Assembly: GCA_024280195.1 (NCBI GenBank)
Contig: JAJRQP010000334.1
Location: 1 to 11,344 of the forward strand
Direction: 5' to 3'
DNA length: 11,344 nucleotides
DNA from: Bacteroidota bacterium
GTDB lineage: Bacteria > Bacteroidota > Bacteroidia > Flavobacteriales_D > Crocinitomicaceae
Part shown: positions 6,052 to 11,344 of the stretch, piece by piece
Layout of the letters: every line of letters begins with the position of its first letter
How positions within the stretch are numbered: the stretch's first letter is position 1
The notes under the pieces: generated by a model
Databases searched by the model: none
What the model was told of the DNA's origin: nothing
Seen by the model: the letters and a program-made list of their open reading frames with translations, nothing else
Made by a program: the position numbers and the translations under genes

Positions 6052-7185
6052 ATGATTCCATTTAACAAACCTTACTTAACTGGTCAAGAATATGAGCTTA
6101 TAGAAAAAGCCTTTAGCAAAGGGAAATTCTCTGGGAATGGCTACTTTACTGATAAGTGCCACCGCTTTTTCAAAGACCATTTTGGATTGAGTAATTGCTT
6201 TTTGACCAATAGCGCAACTTCTGCTTTGGAAATGGCTTCTTTGTTATGTAATATTACTAAAGAAGATGAAGTGATAATCCCTTCGTATACATTTGTTTCT
6301 ACAGCTACTCCTTTTGCCCTTCGGGGAGCACGAATTGTCTTTTGTGATAGTGAACCTACAAGTCCAAATATAGATGTCCTACAATTGGAGCAACTTATCA
6401 CACCGAAAACAAAGGCTATTGTAATTGTCCATTATGCAGGATTGGCATGTGATATGGATGCTATCATGGAAATAGCAAATCGACATGAAATTTTTGTTAT
6501 CGAAGATGCTGCCCATAGTATTGCGAGTCTATATAAAGATAAGTTCCTTGGCACTTATGGTCATTTTGCAGCTTTCTCATTCCATGAAACAAAAAACATT
6601 AGTTCTGGTCAAGGAGGAATGCTTGTAATTAACGATCAATCTATGATTAATCGTGCTGAAAAAATTTGGATAAAGGGAACTAACCAACTCGATATGCAAA
6701 GAGGAATTATTGACAAATACGAATGGGTAGATCTTGGCTCAAATTTCTATCCATCAGAAATAACTGCAGCACTTTTATTTGCTCAGCTTCAAAAGATTGA
6801 ATTTATTCAAAAAAAACGTAAAACAATTTGGAACACCTATTATGAACAACTGCATCATCTGGAAATAAAAGAGAAAATAAGTCTTCCAATTATAAAAGAT
6901 TATCAATCTAATAATTATCACATTTTCTATATCCTCTGCACCTCAATATCTGAAAGAAATAATCTCATTGATTTTTTAAAACAGAACAATGTACTAGCTG
7001 TATTTCACTATTCAGCTCTTCATTCTAGTCCCTATATCCAAGAGAAGTCAACTAATAAATTTGAGCTACCAAATGCTGATCGTTACTCCGAAACACTTTT
7101 GAGATTACCTTTATTTGTTGAACTAGAATTAAATTTAGTCACGAAAATCACAAGTTTAATTTCATCATTTTATGAATCTATCTAA
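6052..7185 (+). CDS. wecE: dTDP-4-amino-4,6-dideoxygalactose transaminase (WecE/RffA)
   Basis: The 377-residue PLP enzyme is a sugar aminotransferase of the DegT/DnrJ/EryC1 family. It matches WecE, which converts dTDP-4-keto-6-deoxy-D-glucose and glutamate to dTDP-Fuc4N. Recognisable WecE segments are MIPFNKPYLTGQE at the start, DEVIIPSYTFVSTA, VIEDAAHS with Asp152 for the pyridine nitrogen, SFHETKNISSGQGG with the PLP lysine K181, IDKYEWVDLGS and VFHYSALHSSP. Length agrees with E. coli WecE (376 residues). The ATG at 6052 follows an AGAAGAGA stretch and begins the conserved MIPFN; the frame continues to a TTG at 6013 but the extra 13 residues are not family sequence. It is divergent from the ACP operon, 92 bases apart. 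The rml genes that would supply its substrate are outside the window. Related enzymes making Qui4N (VioA type) are the main alternative. Confidence 0.9.
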   Translation: MIPFNKPYLTGQEYELIEKAFSKGKFSGNGYFTDKCHRFFKDHFGLSNCFLTNSATSALEMASLLCNITKEDEVIIPSYTFVSTATPFALRGARIVFCDSEPTSPNIDVLQLEQLITPKTKAIVIVHYAGLACDMDAIMEIANRHEIFVIEDAAHSIASLYKDKFLGTYGHFAAFSFHETKNISSGQGGMLVINDQSMINRAEKIWIKGTNQLDMQRGIIDKYEWVDLGSNFYPSEITAALLFAQLQKIEFIQKKRKTIWNTYYEQLHHLEIKEKISLPIIKDYQSNNYHIFYILCTSISERNNLIDFLKQNNVLAVFHYSALHSSPYIQEKSTNKFELPNADRYSETLLRLPLFVELELNLVTKITSLISSFYESI

Positions 7186-7198
7186 AGGACAGTTCTCA

Positions 7199-7221
7199 GT
7201 TAATTTTCTAGTAAAATTAAC
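7199..7221. terminator. Inverted repeat between convergent genes, possible terminator
   Basis: A perfect 9-bp stem (GTTAATTTT and AAAATTAAC) with the five-base loop CTAGT lies 13 bases after the wecE stop and 40 bases from the end of the opposing gene. It could end transcription in both directions. The stem is AT-rich and no T tract follows it, so it is not a textbook intrinsic terminator. Confidence 0.4.
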
Positions 7222-7261
7222 AGTCGGACGCTTTGATTAGCTCATTTCAAATGACAAGTAA

Positions 7262-7738
7262 TCACTTCACCTTTACAGAAACAATCATTACAAAAGTAGC
7301 CACCTTTTCATTTTTTGAATTCGTTGCAATCACATCAATCGGTTGATTCACCCTCTCTTTCGTTTCCGCAGAATTGAGAATTGCTTTCTTAATTAGCTCT
7401 CCTTGATCAATTTTAAAAAGAATGTCGGATTCTGCTCGCATTAAAAACTCAGCATTCATTCCTTTAAAGGCAAATGAAACTTTATGACCGAGTGAATCAG
7501 CAAAATAAAACGCGTGCAATCCTGCTGCAATATCAGCACCAACAGCAAGTGCACCAAAATACATAGAGCTCAAATGGTTTTTAGTCTTTCTTCGCAAGCG
7601 AATTCTCACAACGCTCTCATTCTCATCCAGCTTTAACAACTTTGGCTTCACAAATCCAATCATTGGGATTTTAAAAACCCCAAGCAACCATAACTTTCGC
7701 TGCATTTGCTTTAAAGTGATTTCTTTAACTTGCTTCAT
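7262..7738 (-). CDS. DUF4442 hotdog-fold protein, putative thioesterase
   Basis: The 158-residue protein resembles DUF4442 proteins, a hotdog-fold group related to PaaI-type thioesterases. The segment NHLSSMYFGALAVGADIAAG (about 54-73) is the recognisable core: the N-H start and the long helix with acidic residue are typical of the hotdog active-site helix. KVSFAFKGMNAEFLMRAESD follows as the central strands, and the C-terminal VATFVMIVSVKVK is the last strand. There is no signal peptide. Thioester hydrolysis is suggested by fold only; substrates are unknown. The ATG at 7738 lies 14 bases inside the end of the upstream nitronate monooxygenase-like gene, so the two are probably translated from one message. 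It is an accessory gene relative to the glycan locus and more likely belongs to acyl or redox metabolism. Confidence 0.8.
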   Translation of the reverse strand: MKQVKEITLKQMQRKLWLLGVFKIPMIGFVKPKLLKLDENESVVRIRLRRKTKNHLSSMYFGALAVGADIAAGLHAFYFADSLGHKVSFAFKGMNAEFLMRAESDILFKIDQGELIKKAILNSAETKERVNQPIDVIATNSKNEKVATFVMIVSVKVK

Positions 7739-8696
7739 ATTCTCTTTTTAGGTCTGCAATAATATCTGCAATTGGTCGAATGGAGGTTACGTGTTCTATA
7801 GAAGGACCTGCACACCACACTGTTTTGTAAGTAGAACTAAATGCTGCTTTTTGCAAACTCTTCATTCCTTTAAAAAAGGTGAACGCTTTGAACCATTTCT
7901 TCAATCGTTTGTTTTTATTCAGCAAACGTTCAAACCAATTTTGCTTCGTTCCAACCTTCTTGACATAATCAGTATTGATAACCGTACAAGGTGTCCCTGA
8001 TAATTTAGTTGTCATTACAATGTCTTCCGCAGAATAATCAACGCAAGCCTGTTTGTATTCTTGAGAAACTCCAGCCTCATCAGATGCAATAAAAACACTT
8101 CCCATTGAAATGCCATCTGCACCGTACTCAACCATACTCGCGATTTCTTTGCCATTCCCTACTCCACCGGCAGAGATGACAGGGATAGTGCATTCTTTCT
8201 TCAGCATAGGAAGTAATTCCTTGTAAGACATTGGTCCTGCGTGACCTCCTGCCTCTTTGTTGACCGCAATAATTGCATCGGCTCCTAAAGCTTCTACTTT
8301 TTTTGCGTATTCAACATTCACGACATCGCAAAACACTTTTACTCCTGCTTTATGTGCAGCAAGAATCGTTTCTTTGGGAGAACCTAAGGAAGTTATTAAG
8401 TAATCAACCTTTTCTTCGCAGCAAACTTGCAATTGCTCCTTGTATAAGAAATTTGATTTATTCACAATCAAGTTGATTCCAAAAGGTCCATCCGATTCTG
8501 ATTTTATAGCTCGAATTGCTTCTCTTAATTCTTCAACTGTTCTGTAATTCAATGCAGGAATTGCTCCTGTGGCTCCTGATTTAATAGCTGCAATAATCAT
8601 TTCCTTGTTAGAAACAAGGAACATTGGAGCAACGATCACTGGAAATTGAATGTTAAGCATTTTGCTTAACCCGACTTCATTTGCTGGAATTTTCAT
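7725..8696 (-). CDS. Nitronate monooxygenase-family FMN protein
   Basis: The 323-residue TIM-barrel flavoprotein belongs to the nitronate monooxygenase (2-nitropropane dioxygenase) family, which oxidises alkyl nitronates with FMN. Visible motifs are FPVIVAPMFLVSN (18-30), FGINLIVN (72-79), KEAGGHAGP with His152, the residue in the active-site position, IPVISAGGVGNGKEI (171-185) for FMN phosphate and YGADGISMGSVFIASDEAG. The enoyl-ACP reductase FabK shares much of this pattern, so the physiological reaction is not certain. Length is slightly short of typical 330-360 residue members but complete. The ATG at 8696 follows a strong -7 box with a four-base gap. It leads a two-gene unit with the DUF4442 gene, overlapping it by 14 bases. 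Confidence 0.85.
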   Translation of the reverse strand: MKIPANEVGLSKMLNIQFPVIVAPMFLVSNKEMIIAAIKSGATGAIPALNYRTVEELREAIRAIKSESDGPFGINLIVNKSNFLYKEQLQVCCEEKVDYLITSLGSPKETILAAHKAGVKVFCDVVNVEYAKKVEALGADAIIAVNKEAGGHAGPMSYKELLPMLKKECTIPVISAGGVGNGKEIASMVEYGADGISMGSVFIASDEAGVSQEYKQACVDYSAEDIVMTTKLSGTPCTVINTDYVKKVGTKQNWFERLLNKNKRLKKWFKAFTFFKGMKSLQKAAFSSTYKTVWCAGPSIEHVTSIRPIADIIADLKREYEAS

Positions 8697-8700
8697 AAGG

Positions 8701-8708
8701 CAAAGATA
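8701..8708 (-). promoter_or_regulatory. -7 element TATCTTTG, leaderless-type promoter of the nitronate monooxygenase gene
   Basis: On the minus strand TATCTTTG matches TAnnTTTG exactly, and only CCTT separates it from the ATG at 8696. Transcription is therefore expected to begin at or next to the start codon. A TTTG lies upstream at 8726-8723, but with a 14-base spacer, shorter than the common 17-23. Confidence 0.6.
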
Positions 8709-8812
8709 ATAATTTTACTATGCAAACATAGGAAAATTATTTCTTCATTTTTAAGTAGAAAAACAAATAGTATTTATCCATCTTTCTAACTTCATTTTTT
8801 ACTAAAAAAAGC

Positions 8813-8837
8813 ATTTTTCATCAAAAAAATGAAAAAT
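8813..8837. repeat. 9-bp inverted repeat at the edge of the first repeat copy
   Basis: ATTTTTCAT (8813-8821) and ATGAAAAAT (8829-8837) pair perfectly around the loop CAAAAAA. The right arm is the start of the long repeat, while the left arm is not found before the second copy. It may be chance in AT-rich DNA, or a terminator-like fold of the first copy. Confidence 0.35.
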
Positions 8838-8976
8838 ATTGAATATCCAATGTTCAATGTAAAAGTGGGGTTATTGCAAAAAAAATCTACTAAGGCTTGA
8901 CAAATGTTCGTTTCTGCTTCGTTAAAGAGGAAGAGATTTAGAGACAGGAATGGTTATTTGCATATCTCGGCTCATC
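8826..8976. repeat. Dispersed-type repeat, copy 1 (about 150 bp)
   Basis: This stretch begins AAAATGAAAAATATTGAATA and is nearly identical to 9022-9170 through about its first 120 bases, with a more diverged tail that still shares a TCTCGG motif. Differences from copy 2 are scattered substitutions and a one-base change in the A-run after GGTTATTGC. No reading frame of note crosses it. The core ATTGAATATCCAATGTTCAAT contains the inverted pair ATTGAA/TTCAAT. Short AT-rich motifs of this kind occur as non-coding repeats in flavobacterial genomes, but its family is not known to me. Confidence 0.8.
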
Positions 8977-8983
8977 TCGGCTT
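8964..8983. repeat. Tandem repeat, 10-bp unit, two copies
   Basis: ATCTCGGCTC (8964-8973) is followed directly by ATCTCGGCTT (8974-8983). It marks the end of the first long repeat copy; the second long copy has only one TCTCGG at the equivalent place, so the duplication is private to copy 1. Confidence 0.65.
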
Positions 8984-8986
8984 TGC

Positions 8987-9010
8987 TCGATGTGCAGTTC
9001 GACGTGCAAT
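8987..9010. repeat. Tandem repeat, 12-bp unit, two copies
   Basis: TCGATGTGCAGT (8987-8998) and TCGACGTGCAAT (8999-9010) match at 10 of 12 positions and are followed by another TC. They fill the spacer between the two long repeats and are richer in GC than the surroundings. Confidence 0.65.
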
Positions 9011-9021
9011 TCAAAGGGGTA

Positions 9022-9170
9022 AGAATGAAAAATATTGAATATCCAATGCTCAATGTAAAAGTGGGGTTATTGCAAAAAATTCTACTAATGCTTGACAAAT
9101 GTTCGTTTCTGCTTCGTTAAAAAGGAAGAGGTTTGGAGGTGGAAATCACTTTTACATTTCTCGGTTGATC
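9022..9170. repeat. Dispersed-type repeat, copy 2 (about 150 bp)
   Basis: This is the second copy of the element at 8826-8976, in the same orientation, about 196 bases downstream. Shared blocks include AATATTGAATATCCAATG, AATGTAAAAGTGGGGTTATT, CTTGACAAATGTTCGTTTCT and GCTTCGTTAAA. After the last block (GAGGAAGAG-type) similarity falls, and only CAT, TCTCGG and ATC remain aligned. It carries no supported gene. Confidence 0.8.
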
Positions 9171-9266
9171 GTTTAATGTTCATCATTTTTGAATAAAAAA
9201 AAGAAAAAGCGATAGGTATATTGATGAAACTTAATGAAGAAATGGTAGAATCGAGAGCTGCATTTC

Positions 9267-9290
9267 TATAACCTCATTGCGTAGGTTATA
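9267..9290. promoter_or_regulatory. 8-bp inverted repeat upstream of menA, possible operator
   Basis: TATAACCT (9267-9274) and AGGTTATA (9283-9290) form a perfect dyad around CATTGCGT. Its centre is about 62 bases before the menA ATG, where transcription is predicted to start. That is a common place for activator binding. It could also simply fold as RNA if a transcript starts further upstream. The regulator is unknown. Confidence 0.35.
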
Positions 9291-9328
9291 ATTGAGAAGA
9301 ATTCTATTTTTAAATGCTTCATTCTTCT

Positions 9329-9336
9329 TACATTTG
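9329..9336 (+). promoter_or_regulatory. -7 element TACATTTG, leaderless-type promoter of menA
   Basis: TACATTTG fits TAnnTTTG exactly; four bases (TTGC) separate it from the ATG at 9341, the same spacing as in the divergent flavoprotein gene at 8696. A clear TTTG -33 element is not seen at 17-23 bases upstream; only a T-rich stretch is there. The box would lie within the coding frame if the upstream ATG at 9314 were used, which argues for the start at 9341. Confidence 0.55.
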
Positions 9337-9340
9337 TTGC

Positions 9341-10243
9341 ATGTCAAAAACAAGTGCTTGGATCAGTGCAATGCGATTGAGAACATTACCTCTTTCTCTT
9401 TCTGGGATTATTCTGGGATCTTCAGTTGCACATTACAATGGCTACTGGAACACATTGATATTTGTTTTTGCCATTCTCACAACTATCTTGTTTCAAGTAC
9501 TTTCCAACTTTGCAAATGACCTTGGTGATGGGCAAAAAGGAACAGATAATGAAGACCGAGTTGGTCCAGAAAGAGCGGTTCAATCTGGAGTGATTTCTCA
9601 CAAAGAAATGAAAAGAGCTGTTATCTTAACTGCCATTCTCAGTTTTGCATCTGCAGGTTTCTTAATCTATCTGGCAGCACAAAACATGTCCTCAGCAACA
9701 ATTTGGTTCTATGTTGGTTTGACCGTAGCAAGTGTTATTGCTGCCATTTCATACACCATTGGAAAAAATGCTTACGGTTATCATGGACTTGGAGATTTGA
9801 TGGTCTTTTTCTTCTTTGGAGGAGTTAGCGTTCTCGGGGTTTATTCTCTATTCGCTCCTGTTTTTCTGATGGACAACATTTTACTTGCCATCTTTGTTGG
9901 TTTGCTCAGTGTTGCCGTTTTAAACCTCAATAATATGCGAGACATTGTGAACGATAAAGCTTCAGGAAAGAACACGCTTGTTGTAAAAATGGGAGCTAAT
10001 TCTGCAAAATTCTATCACACGATTCTCATCATCCTAGCTTTGACAACACTAACGGTTTTTATTTTAAAAATTGAGAACCCACTCCTTTTTGCAGGAATGA
10101 TTCCCGGTATTCTTTTACTCTTTCACATCAGAAAAGTAATGGCAACGAAAGACCCGAAAGATTTTGATCCAGAACTGAAGAAGGTGGCACTCACAACCTT
10201 TGCGATTTCACTTTTTACATCAATTGGTTTGTTTCTCTTATGA
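9341..10243 (+). CDS. menA: 1,4-dihydroxy-2-naphthoate polyprenyltransferase (MenA)
   Basis: MenA joins a polyprenyl chain to 1,4-dihydroxy-2-naphthoate to give demethylmenaquinone, in the inner membrane. The 300-residue protein belongs to the UbiA prenyltransferase superfamily. The first Asp-rich motif is NFANDLGDGQKGTD (56-69), followed by EDRVGPERAVQSG; the second is NLNNMRDIVNDKASGKNTL (195-213) with D201 and D205. About eight to nine hydrophobic spans are visible, including the one with GDLMVFFFFGGVSVLGVYSL. The frame extends to an ATG at 9314, but the segment before 9341 is cysteine-rich and unlike the family, and a -7 box lies within it; MSKTSAWISAMRLRTLPLS at 9341 is the family N terminus. 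The stop overlaps menC by four bases (ATGA), so both are likely made from one mRNA. Confidence 0.93.
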   Translation: MSKTSAWISAMRLRTLPLSLSGIILGSSVAHYNGYWNTLIFVFAILTTILFQVLSNFANDLGDGQKGTDNEDRVGPERAVQSGVISHKEMKRAVILTAILSFASAGFLIYLAAQNMSSATIWFYVGLTVASVIAAISYTIGKNAYGYHGLGDLMVFFFFGGVSVLGVYSLFAPVFLMDNILLAIFVGLLSVAVLNLNNMRDIVNDKASGKNTLVVKMGANSAKFYHTILIILALTTLTVFILKIENPLLFAGMIPGILLLFHIRKVMATKDPKDFDPELKKVALTTFAISLFTSIGLFLL

Positions 10244-11253
10244 TTAAAGCAAAATTCCATAAACGAACTTTCCATTTCAAGAAACCAAGTGGTACAAGCC
10301 GAGGTATTTTAACTGAAAAACACGCTTGGTTTATCGAAGTTTGGGAAGAAAATACCCCCGCAGTAGTTGGAATTGGAGAATGCAGTATCATACCCGATTT
10401 ATCGCCCGACTTTATTGATTTTGAATCCTACGAAGATAAATTAACTGAAGTATGCGCGAATTTATCAACCGAACTACAAGGTTGGCCTTCTATTCTCTTT
10501 GGTGTAGAATGTGCATTACTTGATTTAAAAAATGGTGGAAAGCGTATCTATTTTGAAAATGCTTTTTCTCGTGGAGAACAAAAAATCCCGATTAATGGAT
10601 TGATATGGATGGGTTCTGAAGAATTTATGCAAGAGCAAATTGAAGAGAAAATAGCAGCAGGATTCTCCGTCATAAAAATGAAAATTGGTGCTATTTATTT
10701 TGATACAGAATTGAAAATTTTAAAATCTATACGGGAGAAATTTTCCAAAGAAAAACTAACCTTGCGAGTAGATGCAAATGGTGCTTTTTCTCCTGAAGAA
10801 GCTTTGAATAAACTCCAAAAACTGGCAAATTTAGCTATCCATTCAATTGAGCAACCTATAAAAAAAGGTCAGTATCTAGCTATGAATCAACTATGTAAAA
10901 GGTCACCTCTAGATATTGCCTTGGACGAAGAGTTGATTGGAATCAATTCTACAGAAGAAAAAACCAAGCTATTAGACAGCATTCAACCTCCATTTATCAT
11001 TCTAAAGCCAAGTTTGCATGGTGGAATTTCTGGTTGCAAAGAATGGATAGAACTTGCCGAAGAAAGAGGTATTGATTGGTGGATGACCTCTGCATTAGAA
11101 TCTAACATTGGACTGAATGCAATTTGCCAATTTGTGGGAGAATATGACATTTCACTTCCCCAAGGTTTAGGAACAGGGGCGCTATATACAGATAATATTG
11201 AAAGTGATTTAGTAGTAGAGAATGGGATGATTTTTAGAAAGAAATTGTTTTAA
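10240..11253 (+). CDS. menC: o-Succinylbenzoate synthase (MenC)
   Basis: MenC dehydrates SHCHC to o-succinylbenzoate in menaquinone synthesis, in the cytoplasm. The 337-residue protein is an enolase-superfamily member with its catalytic set: K146 and K148 in IKMKIG, the metal ligands D178 in RVDANGAF, E204 in SIEQPI and D229 in IALDEEL, and the opposite-face K256 in ILKPS. The N-terminal capping domain shows GIGECSIIPDLSPDF and ends near CALLDLKNGG. Dipeptide epimerases share this scaffold, but the direct partnership with menA (ATGA overlap) fits MenC. Its end is followed by non-coding sequence, so the menA-menC unit probably ends here; other men genes are not in the window. Confidence 0.92.
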   Translation: MIKAKFHKRTFHFKKPSGTSRGILTEKHAWFIEVWEENTPAVVGIGECSIIPDLSPDFIDFESYEDKLTEVCANLSTELQGWPSILFGVECALLDLKNGGKRIYFENAFSRGEQKIPINGLIWMGSEEFMQEQIEEKIAAGFSVIKMKIGAIYFDTELKILKSIREKFSKEKLTLRVDANGAFSPEEALNKLQKLANLAIHSIEQPIKKGQYLAMNQLCKRSPLDIALDEELIGINSTEEKTKLLDSIQPPFIILKPSLHGGISGCKEWIELAEERGIDWWMTSALESNIGLNAICQFVGEYDISLPQGLGTGALYTDNIESDLVVENGMIFRKKLF

Positions 11254-11344
11254 AAGGCAAACACGCCCCCCCCCTAACCTCTCCACTCTAACCTTTCAAT
11301 TTTCACTTTTCAACTTCCCTCTCCGGAACAGGATCATCGCCATG
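11254..11344. other. Non-coding tail with C9 tract; possible edge of a minus-strand gene
   Basis: After menC comes a run of nine C residues (11266-11274) and then pyrimidine-rich, TTTCAATTTTCAC-like sequence similar to simple intergenic repeats. On the minus strand a frame open at the right edge reads HGDDPVPEREVEK and stops at 11305-11303, which could be the C terminus of a gene entering from outside. With 13 codons it cannot be confirmed. An ATG at 11342-11344 on the plus strand could equally be a start. Confidence 0.3.

Noticed and set aside
7791..8476. Plus-strand reading frames of about 70 codons inside the nitronate monooxygenase-like gene
   Set aside because: They are antisense to a well-supported protein, have low-complexity composition and no start signals.
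8826..9170. CRISPR array
   Set aside because: Only two long, diverged copies with unequal internal changes and no regular spacers or cas genes.
9224..9271. 15-codon reading frame (MKLNEEMVESRAAFL) ending in the dyad before menA
   Set aside because: Too short to support, with no promoter in the right place and no run of regulatory codons that would mark a leader peptide.
9314..9340. menA start at the ATG 9314
   Set aside because: The added nine residues are not MenA-like and contain the exact -7 box TACATTTG; the ATG at 9341 gives the family N terminus.

Overview
The window looks like a chromosomal segment of a low-GC Bacteroidota bacterium, most likely a flavobacterium-type organism. The reasons are AT-rich DNA, upstream elements matching the Bacteroidetes -7 box TAnnTTTG, little Shine-Dalgarno sequence, menaquinone genes, and family-typical proteins. 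The species cannot be named from the sequence alone.

Positions 1-7185 are a surface-glycan locus. On the minus strand (493 down from 2262) lie a family 2 glycosyltransferase, a Wzm-type ABC permease for polysaccharide export, and the start of a PhyH-type Fe(II)/2-oxoglutarate oxygenase cut by the left edge. The ATPase partner of the permease is not in the window. A divergent gene (2363-3241, plus) encodes an uncharacterised GT-A-like protein. It meets tail-to-tail, with a 22-bp overlap, a compact minus-strand operon starting at 5959: acyl carrier protein, ketoacyl-ACP synthase III-like enzyme, ArnC/GtrB-like polyprenyl-phosphate glycosyltransferase (TTG start) and GNAT acyltransferase. Divergent from that operon is wecE, a dTDP-4-keto-6-deoxyglucose aminotransferase.

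The most interesting reading is that wecE makes dTDP-Fuc4N, the ACP and KAS III provide an unusual short acyl chain, the GNAT enzyme attaches it to the 4-amino group, and the ArnC-like enzyme puts the finished sugar on polyprenyl phosphate for use outside the cytoplasm. The aminotransferase assignment is strong; the combined pathway is inference.

Positions 7262-8696 hold a minus-strand pair, a nitronate monooxygenase-family flavoprotein and an overlapping DUF4442 hotdog protein. A 644-bp intergenic region (8697-9340) carries promoters at both ends, two copies of a diverged repeat of about 150 bp, two small tandem repeats and two inverted repeats. Positions 9341-11253 are menA and menC, overlapping by 4 bp, for menaquinone synthesis. 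The last 91 bases hold a C9 run and simple AT-rich repeat-like sequence. The nitronate monooxygenase gene and menA both have a TAnnTTTG box four bases before the ATG, suggesting leaderless mRNAs.
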